A stretch of 64,000 bases of DNA from Salinibacterium sp. (lineage in GTDB: Bacteria > Actinomycetota > Actinomycetes > Actinomycetales > Microbacteriaceae). The stretch covers positions 682,001 through 746,000 of the forward strand of contig JAHBSZ010000001.1 of NCBI GenBank assembly GCA_019638845.1, written 5' to 3'. Shown here one piece after another: positions 62,481-64,000 of the stretch (the stretch's first letter is position 1; the number at the start of each line of letters is the position of its first letter). Position numbers and translations under genes: made by a program. The notes below the pieces were generated by a model that was not told the DNA's origin, did no database searches, and saw only the letters and a list, made by a program, of their open reading frames with translations.

Positions 62481-62960
62481 TCAGGAGAGCAGCTGCTCCA
62501 GCCCCCGACCTTCGACGTGTTCGAAGATCAGGTTCGTCTCCGTGTGAGCGACGGCCGGATGCCCGGCAAGATACCCCAGCACGAAATCTCTCAGGTCAGC
62601 CGCACTGTGTGCCGCCACGTGCAAGAGGTAGTCGTCCGCTCCGCCCATGTGGAAGAGGGCGAGGACCCCGGGCCACGTGGGGGCAGCCTTGCGGAAAGCG
62701 TCAACCTCCGAGCGAACGTGCTTGAGCAGCTTGATCGAGATGAGCGCCTGCACGGTGATCCCGAGAGCCGCCACGTCGATGTCGGCGTGATAGCCGCGCA
62801 GGTAGCCGTCGTTCTGTAGCCGTCGCAGGCGCAGGGCCACGGTGGACTCGGCGATTCCCGTTGCGGCCGCAAGGGCGGTCCCTGAGACGCGCGCGTTGTG
62901 CGCGAGCGCGCGCAGTAGCGCGCGGTCGGTGGCATCCATTGACCGCTTGGATTCCGTCAT
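62481..62960 (-). CDS. Lrp/AsnC-family regulator
   Basis: From ATG 62960, with GAAAGAG five bases upstream, 159 residues. HTH: DATDRALLRALAHNARVSGT and ALAAATGIAESTVALRLRRL. RAM domain: VQALISIKLLKHVRSEVDAF, VLALFHMGGADDYLLHVAAH and HTETNLIFEHVEGRGL. Lrp/AsnC proteins bind amino acids and control amino-acid metabolism. It is divergent from the Cys/Met PLP enzyme gene across 89 bases and probably regulates it. Confidence 0.9.
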   Translation of the reverse strand: MTESKRSMDATDRALLRALAHNARVSGTALAAATGIAESTVALRLRRLQNDGYLRGYHADIDVAALGITVQALISIKLLKHVRSEVDAFRKAAPTWPGVLALFHMGGADDYLLHVAAHSAADLRDFVLGYLAGHPAVAHTETNLIFEHVEGRGLEQLLS

Positions 62961-63049
62961 GTGCACTCTTTCTTTGATAGACCGGGCGGAGATCGTAGAT
63001 TCTTCAGACGTGATTGCTAAGTTTCGCAGTTTCTGGTGATATCAGCACA

Positions 63050-64000
63050 TGATCCGCGCCGATGCCCACCTCGAGACCAGAGCCGTTCATTCCGGGATGG
63101 AGGGGTTGCGTGAGAGTGGCCAGCACACGCCGCCCATCGACCTGTCCACGACCTACCCATTGCCCGACGTTGAGCACGGCGGCGACGCATACGAGAACCT
63201 CGCGACCGGTGGCGACCTTTTGCCCGGCCACTCCGCCGTGTACCAGCGTCTGTGGCAGCCGGGTGTCGCCCGGTTCGAAGACGGTCTCGCCGCGCTTGAG
63301 GGCGCAGATGGCGCGGTAGCGTTCGCCACGGGCATGGCGGCACTCAGCGCGTGCCTGCTCGCGACTGTCACCGCAGGCAAACCCCATATCGTTGCGCTAC
63401 GACCGCTGTATGGCGGCACCGACCACGTACTCGAGACCGGATTGCTCGGCACAACCGTCACGTGGGTGACCGCCGATGAGGTTGCTGGCGCACTCCGCCC
63501 CGACACCGGCTTGGTCATTCTCGAGACCCCAGCGAACCCGACCCTCGAGCTCACCGACATCCGACGGGTGGTCAAGGATGCGGGCGACGTACCCGTACTC
63601 GTCGACAACACGTTCGCGACCCCAGTACTGCAGCGGCCGATCGAGCTCGGAGCGACGATCGTGCTGCACAGTGCGACGAAGTACCTCGGTGGCCACGGCG
63701 ACGTGATGGGGGGCGTCGTCGCGACGAACAGGGAGTGGGTGACCCGGCTTCGGCAGGTGCGCGCGCTCACCGGCGCGCTCCTGCACCCCCTCGCCGCGTA
63801 CCTGCTGCACCGCGGACTGCGCACCCTGCCCGTGCGCGTACGCGCCCAGCAACTCACCGCGGGGTTGCTCGCGGCTCGGCTCGTCGAGCATCCGGCCGCT
63901 GTCCGGGTGCTCTACCCGGGCCTGCCCGGCCAAGACCCGGCCGGTCTTCTCGGCGTTCAGGCCGAAGGGGCCGGGTCGCTCATCGCTCTCGACCTCGGAT
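63050..64000 (+). CDS. Cys/Met-metabolism PLP enzyme (gamma-lyase type), 3' end cut
   Basis: ATG 63050 opens a frame that continues to base 64000; 317 codons are present. MIRADAHLETRAVHSGMEGL is the usual start. The PLP-fold features are AFATGMAALSACLLATVTAG, RPLYGGTDHVLETGLLG, VILETPANPTLELTDIRRVV, VPVLVDNTFATPVLQRPIEL and the Schiff-base Lys in IVLHSATKYLGGHGDVMGGV. It belongs with cystathionine gamma-lyase/synthase and methionine gamma-lyase; the exact reaction cannot be decided. The divergent Lrp-type regulator fits amino-acid-responsive control. Confidence 0.88.

Overview
The window looks like chromosome from a high-GC actinobacterium, most likely family Microbacteriaceae. Supporting signs are the many GTG and TTG starts, the synteny DtxR regulator - serC - DUF2530 - DUF3027 - cold-shock protein - XPB-type helicase, a groEL gene with two CIRCE operators, a lone MsiK/UgpC-type sugar ATPase, DUF3263 and LytR_C proteins, and heme acquisition by HmuT and HtaA. 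The genus is inference. I computed no GC statistics; remarks on composition are by eye.

Left end (1-1086): a truncated MarR regulator is divergent from a DUF1801 protein across an 18-bp palindrome.

Genomic island (about 1087-11051): two near-identical 214-bp direct repeats (1087-1300 and 10822-11035) bracket about 9.7 kb beside a tRNA-Arg(CCT) gene (11033-11104). Each repeat begins with a 20-bp copy of the tRNA 3' end. Inside are a double-HTH protein, a gene broken by three frameshifts, and a defence locus: a HEPN-motif protein and a beta-class DNA methyltransferase on the minus strand, divergent from an McrB-like AAA+ ATPase, a PD-(D/E)xK nuclease and a DUF3644 protein that also carries an R-x4-H HEPN motif. 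At the right end are an orphan ribbon-helix-helix gene, a broken gene and the C-terminal remnant of a large serine recombinase. Joining the two repeats, as in an excised circle, would place the recombinase tail and the double-HTH gene in one open reading frame.

Core chromosome (11122-37426): two CHAP-domain secreted proteins, an HNH endonuclease, a DtxR/IdeR iron regulator, serC, helicase genes, a minus-strand run of tal - folE - FAD oxidoreductase - folP - RibD_C reductase with a divergent cysteine-containing regulator, nitronate monooxygenase, a two-component system with a WXG100 gene, groEL, cspA, LytR_C/DUF3263 proteins, and hmuT behind a good DtxR box next to a convergent HtaA-domain gene. 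Then come elaA, msrB, a nitroreductase, a DMT transporter and tRNA-Thr(TGT).

Accessory-like stretch (37466-54879): a self-regulated SRPBCC-ArsR-SRPBCC operon; a membrane flavocytochrome/ferredoxin operon with ApbE and two small secreted proteins, divergent from an OmpR-type two-component pair with a tandem 11-bp operator; several small redox and membrane genes; a decayed TetR plus a frameshifted alpha/beta hydrolase; and a LAL-type LuxR regulator followed by a five-gene membrane/oxidoreductase operon behind a symmetric TCACCACA-type repeat.

Right end (54838-64000): a Gfo/Idh/MocA oxidoreductase, a GMC oxidoreductase with a fused gluconate-dehydrogenase-subunit-3-like domain, msrA, a DsbA-like thiol protein, an orphan sugar-ABC ATPase, DUF4032, a Dabb protein, and an Lrp/AsnC regulator divergent from a Cys/Met-metabolism PLP enzyme that runs off the window.
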